From a virus: a stretch of 34,988 bases of DNA. Below the pieces are notes generated by a model. It saw only the letters and a list, made by a program, of their open reading frames with translations, did no database searches and was not told the origin of the DNA. Positions 23,978 through 32,028 of this stretch are shown here, piece by piece. Numbering within the stretch: the first letter of the stretch is position 1; each line of letters starts with the position of its first letter. The stretch lies in IMG/VR virus record IMGVR_UViG_3300046533_000103, positions 1-34,988 of that record, one strand, 5' to 3'. Made by a program: the position numbers and the translations under genes.

Positions 23978-25335
23978 TATGCTTGTGTTGGACCTTTGGT
24001 TGTGTTACCCTGCCCACCATTAGCAGAAACATCTGCTGTGGGTGCAGAATTGGAGTTGTTATTTGTAGGACCTGGAGGAACAATAGGAGTCTGTTCCTTT
24101 CCTTTCTTGAGCGGAATATCGAACAGCTTACGCATGTACTGTTCTGTGTCGATATCTGGCGTCAAGATATTGTTATGGAACAAGTTAGCCATCGCTGCGG
24201 CAGACTGTTGCATATCGCGCGCCTGACCAATGTTCCGAACTTTCATCTGTGGGAATACGTCCGTCTCGAAGTTGAACTTGACTAACTTCGGAATGAGGAA
24301 CATATTGAAGAAGTCACAAACAGCTTCTGCAATGTACCAGACTGACTTATAGAACAAGTCAGTCTGTGCGCCTGACGTAGCTCTACCTCCGCCGGCAGAC
24401 AATCCTAGCATCATGAACTCTGCAAAGACATTGAGCATGATGAGAATGTCATGATGGTTCGCTGAGCCTAGTACATCAACTAGGTTCGTATGAATCTCTG
24501 CGAACTCAATCTCGTAACCTGGTGGTAGCGTAATGAAGCTGCGCTCATTAGTACGCAGGTTACTGAGCATCTCATTCATTGCATCTTTGTCTGCCTCACG
24601 ATAACCAGGAGGCAACTTACCCACAGGGACGCCGATGCCGTGCCTTTCTTTCTGAATGGCATCTACTTTGTACAGGTGAGTCTTATAGTACCAGTGAGGA
24701 TACGCGGACCGTAGTAATGATTCTCCGAGATGATCGTCACTGTCTCCAATAGAGAATATAATTGCCTTCTCGATTGGTATGACGATTTCATCACTCTTAC
24801 CGTCGCCCCTGAGGGCAATCTGATAAATGTTCTGCGGTCCGCCATTTTCATCATACTCGATCTTCTGAATCGTAGGCCCTGGTCTATAGGCCAGTTTCTT
24901 AAGTAGGTTGTACTTCTTACGGTTAGCCATACTTCTATGAGGCGCCCATGAACCTGTTGTGTAAACTGGTTCGATGACGGCGCAACCATGTTGGTACATC
25001 TTCAAGACCCTATTCAGGACATACTGCCAAGGTGAAGATAGGTTCTCGAAAAGATTGAAGTGAACAAAGTCAGCAACATCTTCTGCTTGTTGATCTTCAC
25101 CAATAGGATCAATATAGAAGTCTGCTGATTGGATCGGTGTCTTGCCTGCACGAAGGCTTACGGAAATCACAGCGTCAGTCTTGTTCATGTAGTCATACTG
25201 ACGTAGTGCCTGTACTCTGTTAAAGAGTGTAGGCACCATATCCCTTAATTGCAGGGAGATGGACGAGCCTAGCTCATTTGTGAAAGAGGCAGGAACCTCC
25301 TCAGCACCCCTGGATACGTATTTTGTCTCGCTCAT
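23977..25335 (-). CDS. Portal protein (DUF935 / Mu gp29-like)
   Basis: A 452-residue portal subunit, which forms the ring through which DNA enters and leaves the capsid. Features fitting the family include the N-terminal crown and stem region (MNKTDAVISVSLRAGKTPIQSADFYI), the LKMYQHGCAVIEPVY stretch, a conserved AIIFSIGDSDDHLGESLLRSAYPHWYYK segment (about residues 190-220), KERHGIGVPVGKLP, and the helix around NVFAEFMMLGLSAGGG. The C-terminal 40 residues are a Pro/Asn/Gln-rich disordered tail. It lies between terminase (5-bp gap) and protease (TAATG), the standard order. Confidence 0.87.
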   Translation of the reverse strand: MSETKYVSRGAEEVPASFTNELGSSISLQLRDMVPTLFNRVQALRQYDYMNKTDAVISVSLRAGKTPIQSADFYIDPIGEDQQAEDVADFVHFNLFENLSSPWQYVLNRVLKMYQHGCAVIEPVYTTGSWAPHRSMANRKKYNLLKKLAYRPGPTIQKIEYDENGGPQNIYQIALRGDGKSDEIVIPIEKAIIFSIGDSDDHLGESLLRSAYPHWYYKTHLYKVDAIQKERHGIGVPVGKLPPGYREADKDAMNEMLSNLRTNERSFITLPPGYEIEFAEIHTNLVDVLGSANHHDILIMLNVFAEFMMLGLSAGGGRATSGAQTDLFYKSVWYIAEAVCDFFNMFLIPKLVKFNFETDVFPQMKVRNIGQARDMQQSAAAMANLFHNNILTPDIDTEQYMRKLFDIPLKKGKEQTPIVPPGPTNNNSNSAPTADVSANGGQGNTTKGPTQA

Positions 25336-25340
25336 GGTAC

Positions 25341-26762
25341 TTAATCGTATCCTATCTTAGTATCGAGTACCATCTGTGTCTTTTCCGTAAAGTAGCTATG
25401 ACTTTCCGACCGATCAGTAGGATGGTACACGTCACTCAGGCTTGACCCAGCTCCGAGAATATAATATTGCGAATAGAAGTATCTCAAAGCGTCCGGGCCA
25501 TGATCGTCATAGTCAACCTGTCCTTCTTTAGGATTCAGGCCCTCTTTCTCAGGCTTTCTGCGTAGGCCCATCATTTGCCTGATTAGCTCAACGCAGCCTC
25601 GATCAATGTAAAGTTTAGGTAGTCCATTAGGCTGAATTTTCAATCCACGCCTAACAGCTTCTACTCCCTGTTCCCAAGGTACTTGAGCAGAGAAAATCTG
25701 ACCTAGCACTAAGGTAAGGTTAGCAATAGAATCCGCACCAGCAGGGTCAGCAAACATACCATCGAGACGCCAGTTAGGAGGATTCCATCTATTCAATAGT
25801 GCGTGACCGTGCTCCCAAGAGGACAGATACTTAACTTGATATTCTCTCCATACATACACGTTGTCGTCTGGATCGACCATGATATCAAGACATACGAAGG
25901 GTGCGGTAAAGCCGTGATCGAATACCCAAAAATTTTTCCAGGCAGGGTTATATTCGATGTCTTTGACATGGATTCGTTCGTCGAACTCGTCATATATCGA
26001 ACCAGCGATATTTGTGAACTTAGCTGCATACTGTTGCTCCCAGTAACTTCGGCTCACGATATTGAAGATGCGTACAAGCTCCTGGTTACATTCACAGATA
26101 CCAGGAATATGTAGACAATCTTCTCTAAAGCCGCCGGGGAATTTGGCATTGTTCAACCATGTAGGATACTGCCAGGATGCGTAGTCTTTCATGTTCGGCA
26201 TCTGACCGAATTGCCATAGGGCATGAATCCAGTTGAAGCCCTTAGGTGTAGTTGGGAATGTAGCCCAACCTAGATTATCTGAGAGCGCCGGCTCAACTCT
26301 ACTCTCCCATGTTTCTAGAGAGTGTTCAGCAGCCTCAGACATAATTACTCCGTGCAATCCCTCACCCAGCAAGGAATCTGGGTTCGTAGCACTAACGCAT
26401 TCAACAACAGTATTCCATGGAAAGGTAATTCGCATGTCTCCTTGCTTAACATTATTGGAACTCTTGATCTTGTCAGACATATTAAGCTTCCGTCGATCGG
26501 TAAAGGCATTATGGACAATGCGAAACTCCTTCTCGGCCAGCTTATAGGTAGGCCCACAAATCCAGTAGTAAGCATCTGGAATGAAGCAAGCCTCGATTAA
26601 GTCAATCGCAGCCATAGTACTCTTACCGAATCTACGTCCACATACGGCAGAACGAAATCTCGCTCCCGAATCATGGAATTCGTACTGTGCAGCGCTGTGG
26701 GGTGTGTAACCTAATTTCTCCCACAGGACCTCGCGATTGATAGTTGATTCTTTACGCGACAC
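25341..26762 (-). CDS. Terminase large subunit
   Basis: A 473-residue packaging motor with ATPase and nuclease domains. Walker A is GRRFGKST (residues 42-49). The Walker B region reads LHGVIMSEAAEH (about 136-147), with Ser in the place of the usual Asp before the catalytic Glu (E143). A coupling-type TTP follows near 171. The RNase H-like nuclease begins around WVFDHGFTAPFVCLD, with further acidic residues in FADPAGADS and DYDDHGPDALRY (D417-D424). The start is GTG (26760-26762), abutting the preceding TAG, with GAAGGG nine bases upstream. No small terminase is visible in the window. Confidence 0.88.
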   Translation of the reverse strand: MSRKESTINREVLWEKLGYTPHSAAQYEFHDSGARFRSAVCGRRFGKSTMAAIDLIEACFIPDAYYWICGPTYKLAEKEFRIVHNAFTDRRKLNMSDKIKSSNNVKQGDMRITFPWNTVVECVSATNPDSLLGEGLHGVIMSEAAEHSLETWESRVEPALSDNLGWATFPTTPKGFNWIHALWQFGQMPNMKDYASWQYPTWLNNAKFPGGFREDCLHIPGICECNQELVRIFNIVSRSYWEQQYAAKFTNIAGSIYDEFDERIHVKDIEYNPAWKNFWVFDHGFTAPFVCLDIMVDPDDNVYVWREYQVKYLSSWEHGHALLNRWNPPNWRLDGMFADPAGADSIANLTLVLGQIFSAQVPWEQGVEAVRRGLKIQPNGLPKLYIDRGCVELIRQMMGLRRKPEKEGLNPKEGQVDYDDHGPDALRYFYSQYYILGAGSSLSDVYHPTDRSESHSYFTEKTQMVLDTKIGYD

Positions 26763-27074
26763 CTATACATACCCTTCTACTGAGAATCGGATTGGTCCTA
26801 ATCTTGGAGCCTCTGCTGTGGGAAGGCCAGTAAGCGTAAGGTACAACTCGTAATCGTTCCTTCCACCCCAAGCCTCCACAGGCTCAATCAAGCACTTTAC
26901 CCTCATGCCGTCTACGATCACGTCGTTAGATGCCGTTACAACTTTCTCAACGTAACCGGAATCCCAAATGTCGAAAGTTGCGGCAACTAGCTCTGTAACC
27001 TCTCCTAGCGTTTCTGTAACATCGACAATTAGGTACTCGCTTGTTCCCATGTTGAACTTCAGAATCTGACTCAC
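26763..27074 (-). CDS. Small structural protein ending in PRLGP motif
   Basis: A 103-residue protein with a GTG start in a GTGA overlap with the preceding gene, and AAGGAG eleven bases upstream. It is beta-rich; the end YELYLTLTGLPTAEAPRLGP ... resembles the end of the protein at 33987-34283 (FRLFVHFTVGSETPRLGP ...). The pattern (about 100 residues, immunoglobulin-like strands, a PRLGP close) recalls small phage head-tail or baseplate spacer domains such as those binding fibres, but no precise family is claimed. The TAG stop abuts the terminase GTG, so it is the last gene before the packaging and head module. Confidence 0.6.
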   Translation of the reverse strand: MSQILKFNMGTSEYLIVDVTETLGEVTELVAATFDIWDSGYVEKVVTASNDVIVDGMRVKCLIEPVEAWGGRNDYELYLTLTGLPTAEAPRLGPIRFSVEGYV

Positions 27075-30000
27075 CTGTACACCAACTCCTTGGTTGCTTC
27101 GTTGGTGTGTTTAAACACCTTGTAATCATAGTGTTTCCCACCCTTAGTGAGGGTCACATGTTTATGGGCACTGACCGTATAGGCTGCCACTTGTACCTGA
27201 TACGACCAGTGCCTATAAACATGTACCTCAGTGACAAGTAGCGCAATCGCTGTCCTCTTGATTGCGAACTCAGTTGCATGGCCTGTGTCTGTAACAGTGA
27301 TGAAAGCACGCAGTAGTGATGTATCAGTTCCGTGTGCTGTCTCGGTACCATCAATGGGGAGGTTAGCGTAACCAAGTTCTGTAGCTGTACCGAAGTCCTG
27401 GACCCTAAGCGTAAGTAGGTTAGTCTCTGTGGTAGTCCCACTATCTGCAAAGCTAAAGGTAGCCGTGAGTGTTGCTGTCTCTGTGCTAGTGCCTGTATCG
27501 GATGAAGTAGCTGCACGGCTTCCTGTTTCACTTGAGGTTCCTGACTGAGCATCACTAATTGCTGCGGCAAGTACCTGTGCTTCACTATCCGTTCCTGTGT
27601 CAGTACCACTTACATTGATGACACCGATTGCAACGGAACCACTCTCACTATCCGTTCCTGTATCAGTCGTTGTAAGCGATGCATGTAGTGACTCTACATC
27701 ACTCGCGGTACCTGTATCCGTTGCTGTAGCCGACTCCTTAACTGTTGCTGTCTCTGTAGTGGTTCCGGTATCAGTCGTATTGACTGGTATATTGTTGGTC
27801 CCTTGATCGAACCCGCTACCAGTATCAACGTTGCTGATTACTGCCGTAAGTGTGAAGGCTTCGCTATCAGTTCCCGTATCGGGAGTAGAGATAGCAACTG
27901 TGAGTATTTGAGTCTCTGTAGTTGTACCAGCATCCGGTAGGAAGATGTAACTGTGTCCGGCCTCGGAAGCTGTCGACGAATCGCTATCTGTAATAGATAC
28001 ATGGAGCGTGATGGTGTCAGAGGTGGTTCCCGTATCTACTGTAGCGAGACTGATCGTACCATTCTCAGATGACGAACCAGACTCAGGATTCGAGATAGTA
28101 GCTGTTAATGCTGTTGCATCACTAGCCGATCCCGTATCACTACCACTGATCGGGATATTGTTGGCTGATGCTGTTTCACTAGTCGTGCCCGTATCAGAGC
28201 TAGTCAAAGAGGCAGTGATAGTTGCCGCATCACTACCACTGCCTGTATCACTAGCGCTGGCTGTTGCAACTAGTATAGTTGCTTCGCTAGTTGTCCCACT
28301 GTCCTGGTTAGCTAGATAAGTCTGCGTATTCTCGGAAGATGTGCCTGTATCTGTTCCTGTAAAGGCGGCAGTGAGTACATTAGCTTCACTGTCGGAACCT
28401 GTATCGCTCGAGGATGGGCGTGCTACTTCACTAGCTGCCTCGGTAGCAACATTTGTACCACTAGCTCCGGCAACGTAACTTGCGAGGACTTCTGATGAGC
28501 TAAGGATCGTACTGTAGATGATGGGCTCATCAATTGTCCCATCGAACGAGTCAATCCCTGCTGTAGAACGCCGGCCGACAACAAAGTTACCGGGTGCTGC
28601 GTTAAAGTCGAATGTGAATGTCTTGGTACCCTTCGACACCCCATTGACATACAGTTCGGCTACCTTTGTGGAGCCGTTGAATGTCAGGACAATATGTGCT
28701 ACCGTGCCAGTACCAATACCTACTGATGACCATGTTTGATTTGTCTGATTCGAGTCCGTCCAGAAGGAGATATTGTCGGTTGTAGCATCAAATCTAAGGA
28801 TCGGTTGGTTGAGGTTTGCGTCGCCACCGAAGATAGCATCATTACTAGTATTCGTATTCCGCTTAATCCAGAACTCGAATGATCTAGTTGATAGCGTCGC
28901 AAATGGGTTGTAACCAGATGTTACACATTGGTTAGAGCCATTGAAAAGAATAGATGCGTCGGAATCACTTACAAGAAGTGAAGCAGCAGTTACAGGAGAT
29001 AGGACATATGTTCCTACTCGATTATTCCCTGACTTATCTGCTGCTGTACCTGTACCCGGTACTGCTTCATCGAACCGCCAGTAAAGTAATGGACTACGCG
29101 ATAGGACAAGTGCAGAGTAGTTCGGGGCGTCTACATTAACTAGAATAGCAGTTAGTGTATTAGCCTCAGCATCAGTACCAGTATCCGGTAGGACGATCTT
29201 ACGATCACTGATTGCTTCTGTGCCAGTACCACTATCAGCATCACTAATGACACGATTGCCTGTAGCATCTGTGCCTGCGCCCGTATCTGCTGAAGATAGG
29301 ACAACAGTAAGGATCGTTGTCTCACTGGTAGTTCCTGTATCCGTACCAGTAACGGAGTTAGAACCTATCCCCACAGAGCCAGTGTCGGATGCTGTACCTG
29401 TATCTGTGGAAGTGATTGCTACAGTGAGCGTGATAGCTTCACTGTCAGTTCCACTATCGCTGCTTGATGCCGTTGCTGTAAGTGTAGCAGCTTCACTATC
29501 TGTACCCGAATCTGTATTGCTGGCGGATGCAGATAGTGCAGTTGCCTCACTGATTGTTCCAGAGTCCTGGTTAGCTAAGTAGGTCTGAGTGTTCTCACTC
29601 GATGTACCTGTATCTGTGCCTGTGATTACGGCAGTAAGTGTGGTAGTGCCTTCAATCCCTGATCCGGTATCGGGTGTAGAGATAGCAACCGTGAGTGTCG
29701 CTGTTTCACTTGTCGTCCCTGTATCTGTTCCTGACTTTGCTGTTGCTCCAGTGTTAAGGGATTCTGGATCGCTTCCTGAGCCACTATCCGTAGATGTAAT
29801 CGCGGTCTTGAGTAGTCCGACTTCCTTACGGACGCCACCACCAGTAGCATTATCAATTGTAAGAGTATTGGAGTTGTAACCACCGAAGCCTACGTATGTT
29901 CCAGGAACGTTGAGTGGTGCTGAGTCAGTATACGGGTTGAAACCTGCAATAGCAGAACCGTCAGTAATAAGGAAGAAGTCTGCTCCAACCTTACGCAACG

Positions 30001-31336
30001 TGATAGTAGTACCTGCTGTATAGGCAATGCCTGAGACACCTTGGAGTGTCGTATATGCGTTTGCAATTCCTCGATAAAGAGTTGCCGTCAGCGAAATCAG
30101 GCTGTTGAACACCATGACCAGGACATAACCATCAAAGTTAGATGATCCTGGATTAAGTATCTGCACAAACAGCCATAGCTCAGCATTACCACCACTGCTG
30201 ATATCGTCCGGTGTTTTGATCGTTACGCTTATTTCCTGGTTGCTATCGAATGTAGCAGCATTCCATGCAGCCGAGTATCTTAATCCTGCACCAGCAGCTT
30301 TAGCTTCGTTGTTGAGAACGGACCAGCTAACAACTCCCACAGAGGGCATGATAGTCCAGTTGCCACCAAGTGTTCCAGCATTAGCACGATTGAAGTCATC
30401 TAGAAGTGTAGAGGAAGTTAATTCAAGACCATCTGCTGTGGGCTTTGATAGGATTGTATAATCAGTAGCTGATCCTGTATCAGCAGAGACACGTTTAATT
30501 GTTCCTGTTGTATCACTACCCGTTCCGCTATCAGTATCAGATTTAGACTGATTTAGAATGAAGACTGTGGCGACCTCTTCGCTAAGGCCGCCGACATAGA
30601 AATTATCAACGGTTAGGGTAGCAGAGTTGTATCCCCCAAAACCGGCAAATGTTGAAGCACCATTAAGTGCCGCTGCATCAGTATATCCGTTAAGACCTGT
30701 GATTGCAACGCCGTCAACAAGGAAGTATAGTAGATTACCATTCTTACGAAACGTAAAGACAGAACCCGAATGATAGCTAATTGCTGAAATACTCGGAAGA
30801 GGAGTTCCTGTACCAGAATTGAACCGATATAGACTTGCAGTAAGGGATGAGCTAGTGTCAAAGTTTAGGTTAAGAGAATATCCAGTAAAGTTAGATGAGA
30901 GGGACGATGTTACTACCTGTAGAAGTAGTTGGAATTGTGCAGTACCACTACCATCTACAGTTCCAAGTGTTACACTTACCTGCTCGTTACTAGTATACGT
31001 GTTATTAAACCAAACATTAGCATAAAATATACCTAACCCCGGAGCAATTGCCTGGTTGGAACTAATGCCCATAGTGGCACTTCCACCTGACAATGAAGGT
31101 ACTGCCGCCCAGTTAGCACCTAGTGAAGAACTATCTGCACGGTTGAAATCATCCCTAAGAACTGGGCTATCGAAGCTGAAAGTAACATCTTGTACTGTAA
31201 TAGAGATCGAGGCAACCTCGGTAGTTGTACCGTTGGTATCCGTACCACTAATAGGTGTACCGGGAGGCGATGCTGCATACCGCGCCTGCGGCATGATAAT
31301 TGGTAGTACAGGTACGCCTCTACCGAGTATTGCCAT
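27071..31336 (-). CDS. 1421-residue fibre-like protein with DTGT repeats and LamG domain
   Basis: The longest protein in the window. Domain order: a short N-terminal segment with a TDTNG repeat unit; a lectin-like beta domain (about 61-250, LRDDFNRAD ... FGGYNSATLTVDN); two to three repeat units; a second copy of the same domain (about 312-500, LLDDFNRAN ... FGGYNSNTLTIDN); about 12 repeat units (510-735); a LamG/concanavalin-like domain (about 739-960, LLYWRFDE, DGTIDEPIIY); about 22 more repeat units (970-1365); and a basic C-terminus. Repeat units follow [S/T]-D-[T/S]-G-[T/S]-x-[S/T]-[E/D] with a hydrophobic strand between. The alternating acidic residues might bind calcium; that is inference. 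Probably a capsid or tail fibre for surface attachment. It has a TAATG-free start 15 bases after the preceding gene. Confidence 0.75.
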   Translation of the reverse strand: MAILGRGVPVLPIIMPQARYAASPPGTPISGTDTNGTTTEVASISITVQDVTFSFDSPVLRDDFNRADSSSLGANWAAVPSLSGGSATMGISSNQAIAPGLGIFYANVWFNNTYTSNEQVSVTLGTVDGSGTAQFQLLLQVVTSSLSSNFTGYSLNLNFDTSSSLTASLYRFNSGTGTPLPSISAISYHSGSVFTFRKNGNLLYFLVDGVAITGLNGYTDAAALNGASTFAGFGGYNSATLTVDNFYVGGLSEEVATVFILNQSKSDTDSGTGSDTTGTIKRVSADTGSATDYTILSKPTADGLELTSSTLLDDFNRANAGTLGGNWTIMPSVGVVSWSVLNNEAKAAGAGLRYSAAWNAATFDSNQEISVTIKTPDDISSGGNAELWLFVQILNPGSSNFDGYVLVMVFNSLISLTATLYRGIANAYTTLQGVSGIAYTAGTTITLRKVGADFFLITDGSAIAGFNPYTDSAPLNVPGTYVGFGGYNSNTLTIDNATGGGVRKEVGLLKTAITSTDSGSGSDPESLNTGATAKSGTDTGTTSETATLTVAISTPDTGSGIEGTTTLTAVITGTDTGTSSENTQTYLANQDSGTISEATALSASASNTDSGTDSEAATLTATASSSDSGTDSEAITLTVAITSTDTGTASDTGSVGIGSNSVTGTDTGTTSETTILTVVLSSADTGAGTDATGNRVISDADSGTGTEAISDRKIVLPDTGTDAEANTLTAILVNVDAPNYSALVLSRSPLLYWRFDEAVPGTGTAADKSGNNRVGTYVLSPVTAASLLVSDSDASILFNGSNQCVTSGYNPFATLSTRSFEFWIKRNTNTSNDAIFGGDANLNQPILRFDATTDNISFWTDSNQTNQTWSSVGIGTGTVAHIVLTFNGSTKVAELYVNGVSKGTKTFTFDFNAAPGNFVVGRRSTAGIDSFDGTIDEPIIYSTILSSSEVLASYVAGASGTNVATEAASEVARPSSSDTGSDSEANVLTAAFTGTDTGTSSENTQTYLANQDSGTTSEATILVATASASDTGSGSDAATITASLTSSDTGTTSETASANNIPISGSDTGSASDATALTATISNPESGSSSENGTISLATVDTGTTSDTITLHVSITDSDSSTASEAGHSYIFLPDAGTTTETQILTVAISTPDTGTDSEAFTLTAVISNVDTGSGFDQGTNNIPVNTTDTGTTTETATVKESATATDTGTASDVESLHASLTTTDTGTDSESGSVAIGVINVSGTDTGTDSEAQVLAAAISDAQSGTSSETGSRAATSSDTGTSTETATLTATFSFADSGTTTETNLLTLRVQDFGTATELGYANLPIDGTETAHGTDTSLLRAFITVTDTGHATEFAIKRTAIALLVTEVHVYRHWSYQVQVAAYTVSAHKHVTLTKGGKHYDYKVFKHTNEATKELVYR
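27244..28429 (-). repeat. Second DTGT-type repeat block (about 22 units)
   Basis: Codes for about residues 970-1365 of the 1421-residue protein. Units of about 14-20 residues start with DTG/DSG and a Ser/Thr-rich, Glu-containing loop followed by an LTA-I/V-type strand. One stretch (TDTGTSSENTQTYLANQDSGT) also occurs in the first block, with several synonymous codon differences. Confidence 0.85.
29132..29809 (-). repeat. First DTGT-type repeat block (about 12 units)
   Basis: Codes for about residues 510-735 of the same protein, between the second lectin-like domain and the LamG-like domain. Units are of the same type as in the second block. At the DNA level the block shows recurring CTGTATC-like and CAGT-rich words on the plus strand. 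Confidence 0.85.
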
Positions 31337-31350
31337 TACTTAGTTACTAC

Positions 31351-31827
31351 CTAGCAGCGTCTTAGGTCCATTGTTGCACGGACGTTAACAGCCGCCGGCG
31401 CTGTGAATCTTACTGCAAAACCTTCCCCTAATGCTGTATCATATTCATCACCTAATGGAATGTCGTACCATAGGACACCCATAAAGGCAGGGATCAGGCA
31501 TTCGTCAAAGACCGTAATGGTAGTAGGTTCATTTCCTGCTGTCCAGTTCTTACCCATCGTAAAACCAGCAGTTAATGGCCGACCTGACTTCTGTGCTACT
31601 GTTACGGAGGTACTACTTGTACCAGGAGGGTTAGTACCGAACGTGCAGTAACAAACCTCCACAAGCACAGGGATTGCGTTAGACGTAACACCATCAAAGC
31701 CAACCTTCAGCTTCTCTAGCATCAAGCCAGAGTTAGCATGTGCTTTAGCTCCAATAACTGTCCTAGCAGTTGCAGCAGTTAATCCTGTTGCACCTCCTGT
31801 AATTCCAGAGTACAAAGGTGCTCCCAT
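31351..31827 (-). CDS. Hypothetical structural protein
   Basis: A 158-residue protein with Gly/Thr-rich beta pattern (APLYSGITGGATGLTAATARTVIGAKAHA), a CYCTF segment and a DECLIPAFMGVLWYDIPLGDEYD stretch near residue 108. It looks like a small head or tail decoration subunit. The ATG overlaps the preceding stop (TAATG), and the gene lies 14 bases before the large fibre-like gene, so it may be an attachment or stoichiometric partner. No family is recognised; the function is unknown. Confidence 0.6.
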   Translation of the reverse strand: MGAPLYSGITGGATGLTAATARTVIGAKAHANSGLMLEKLKVGFDGVTSNAIPVLVEVCYCTFGTNPPGTSSTSVTVAQKSGRPLTAGFTMGKNWTAGNEPTTITVFDECLIPAFMGVLWYDIPLGDEYDTALGEGFAVRFTAPAAVNVRATMDLRRC

Positions 31828-32018
31828 TATGTAACTCCATTCCTTCGTGCTTCGGATTCCTCATCTGAGAATACACCTACGACAATTAGGTTATTGAATT
31901 CTGCATCATGATCGGCTTGTGCCTGAGCATCTTCTTGTGTAGAGAAGCCAGCCCGACGTTCACCGGGCCAGGGTACACCATCGAATTGCTCATCAGCGTA
32001 ATGGACCCAGTAACTCAT
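31827..32018 (-). CDS. Hypothetical 63-residue protein
   Basis: A small acidic protein, MSYWVHYADEQFDGVPWPGERRAG ..., with a helical Asp/Glu/Ala-rich middle and a VVGVFSDEE segment. It fits the layout of many small phage proteins with a Tyr/Trp-rich start. It lies between two virion protein genes, joined to the next by TAATG and 10 bases after the large 584-residue protein gene. There is no membrane segment and no cysteines. The function is unknown. Confidence 0.6.
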   Translation of the reverse strand: MSYWVHYADEQFDGVPWPGERRAGFSTQEDAQAQADHDAEFNNLIVVGVFSDEESEARRNGVT

Positions 32019-32028
32019 ATCTTCCTTT

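Noticed and set aside
27597-29879. Several Val/Ser-rich plus-strand frames antisense to the repeat-rich gene
   Set aside because: They are antisense translations of the DTGT-type repeats, which lack stops on the opposite strand for compositional reasons; there are no ribosome sites.
27071-31336. CRISPR array or DNA-level tandem repeat in the repeat-rich gene
   Set aside because: Repeats are conserved at the protein level with silent codon changes, unit length varies and there are no spacers.
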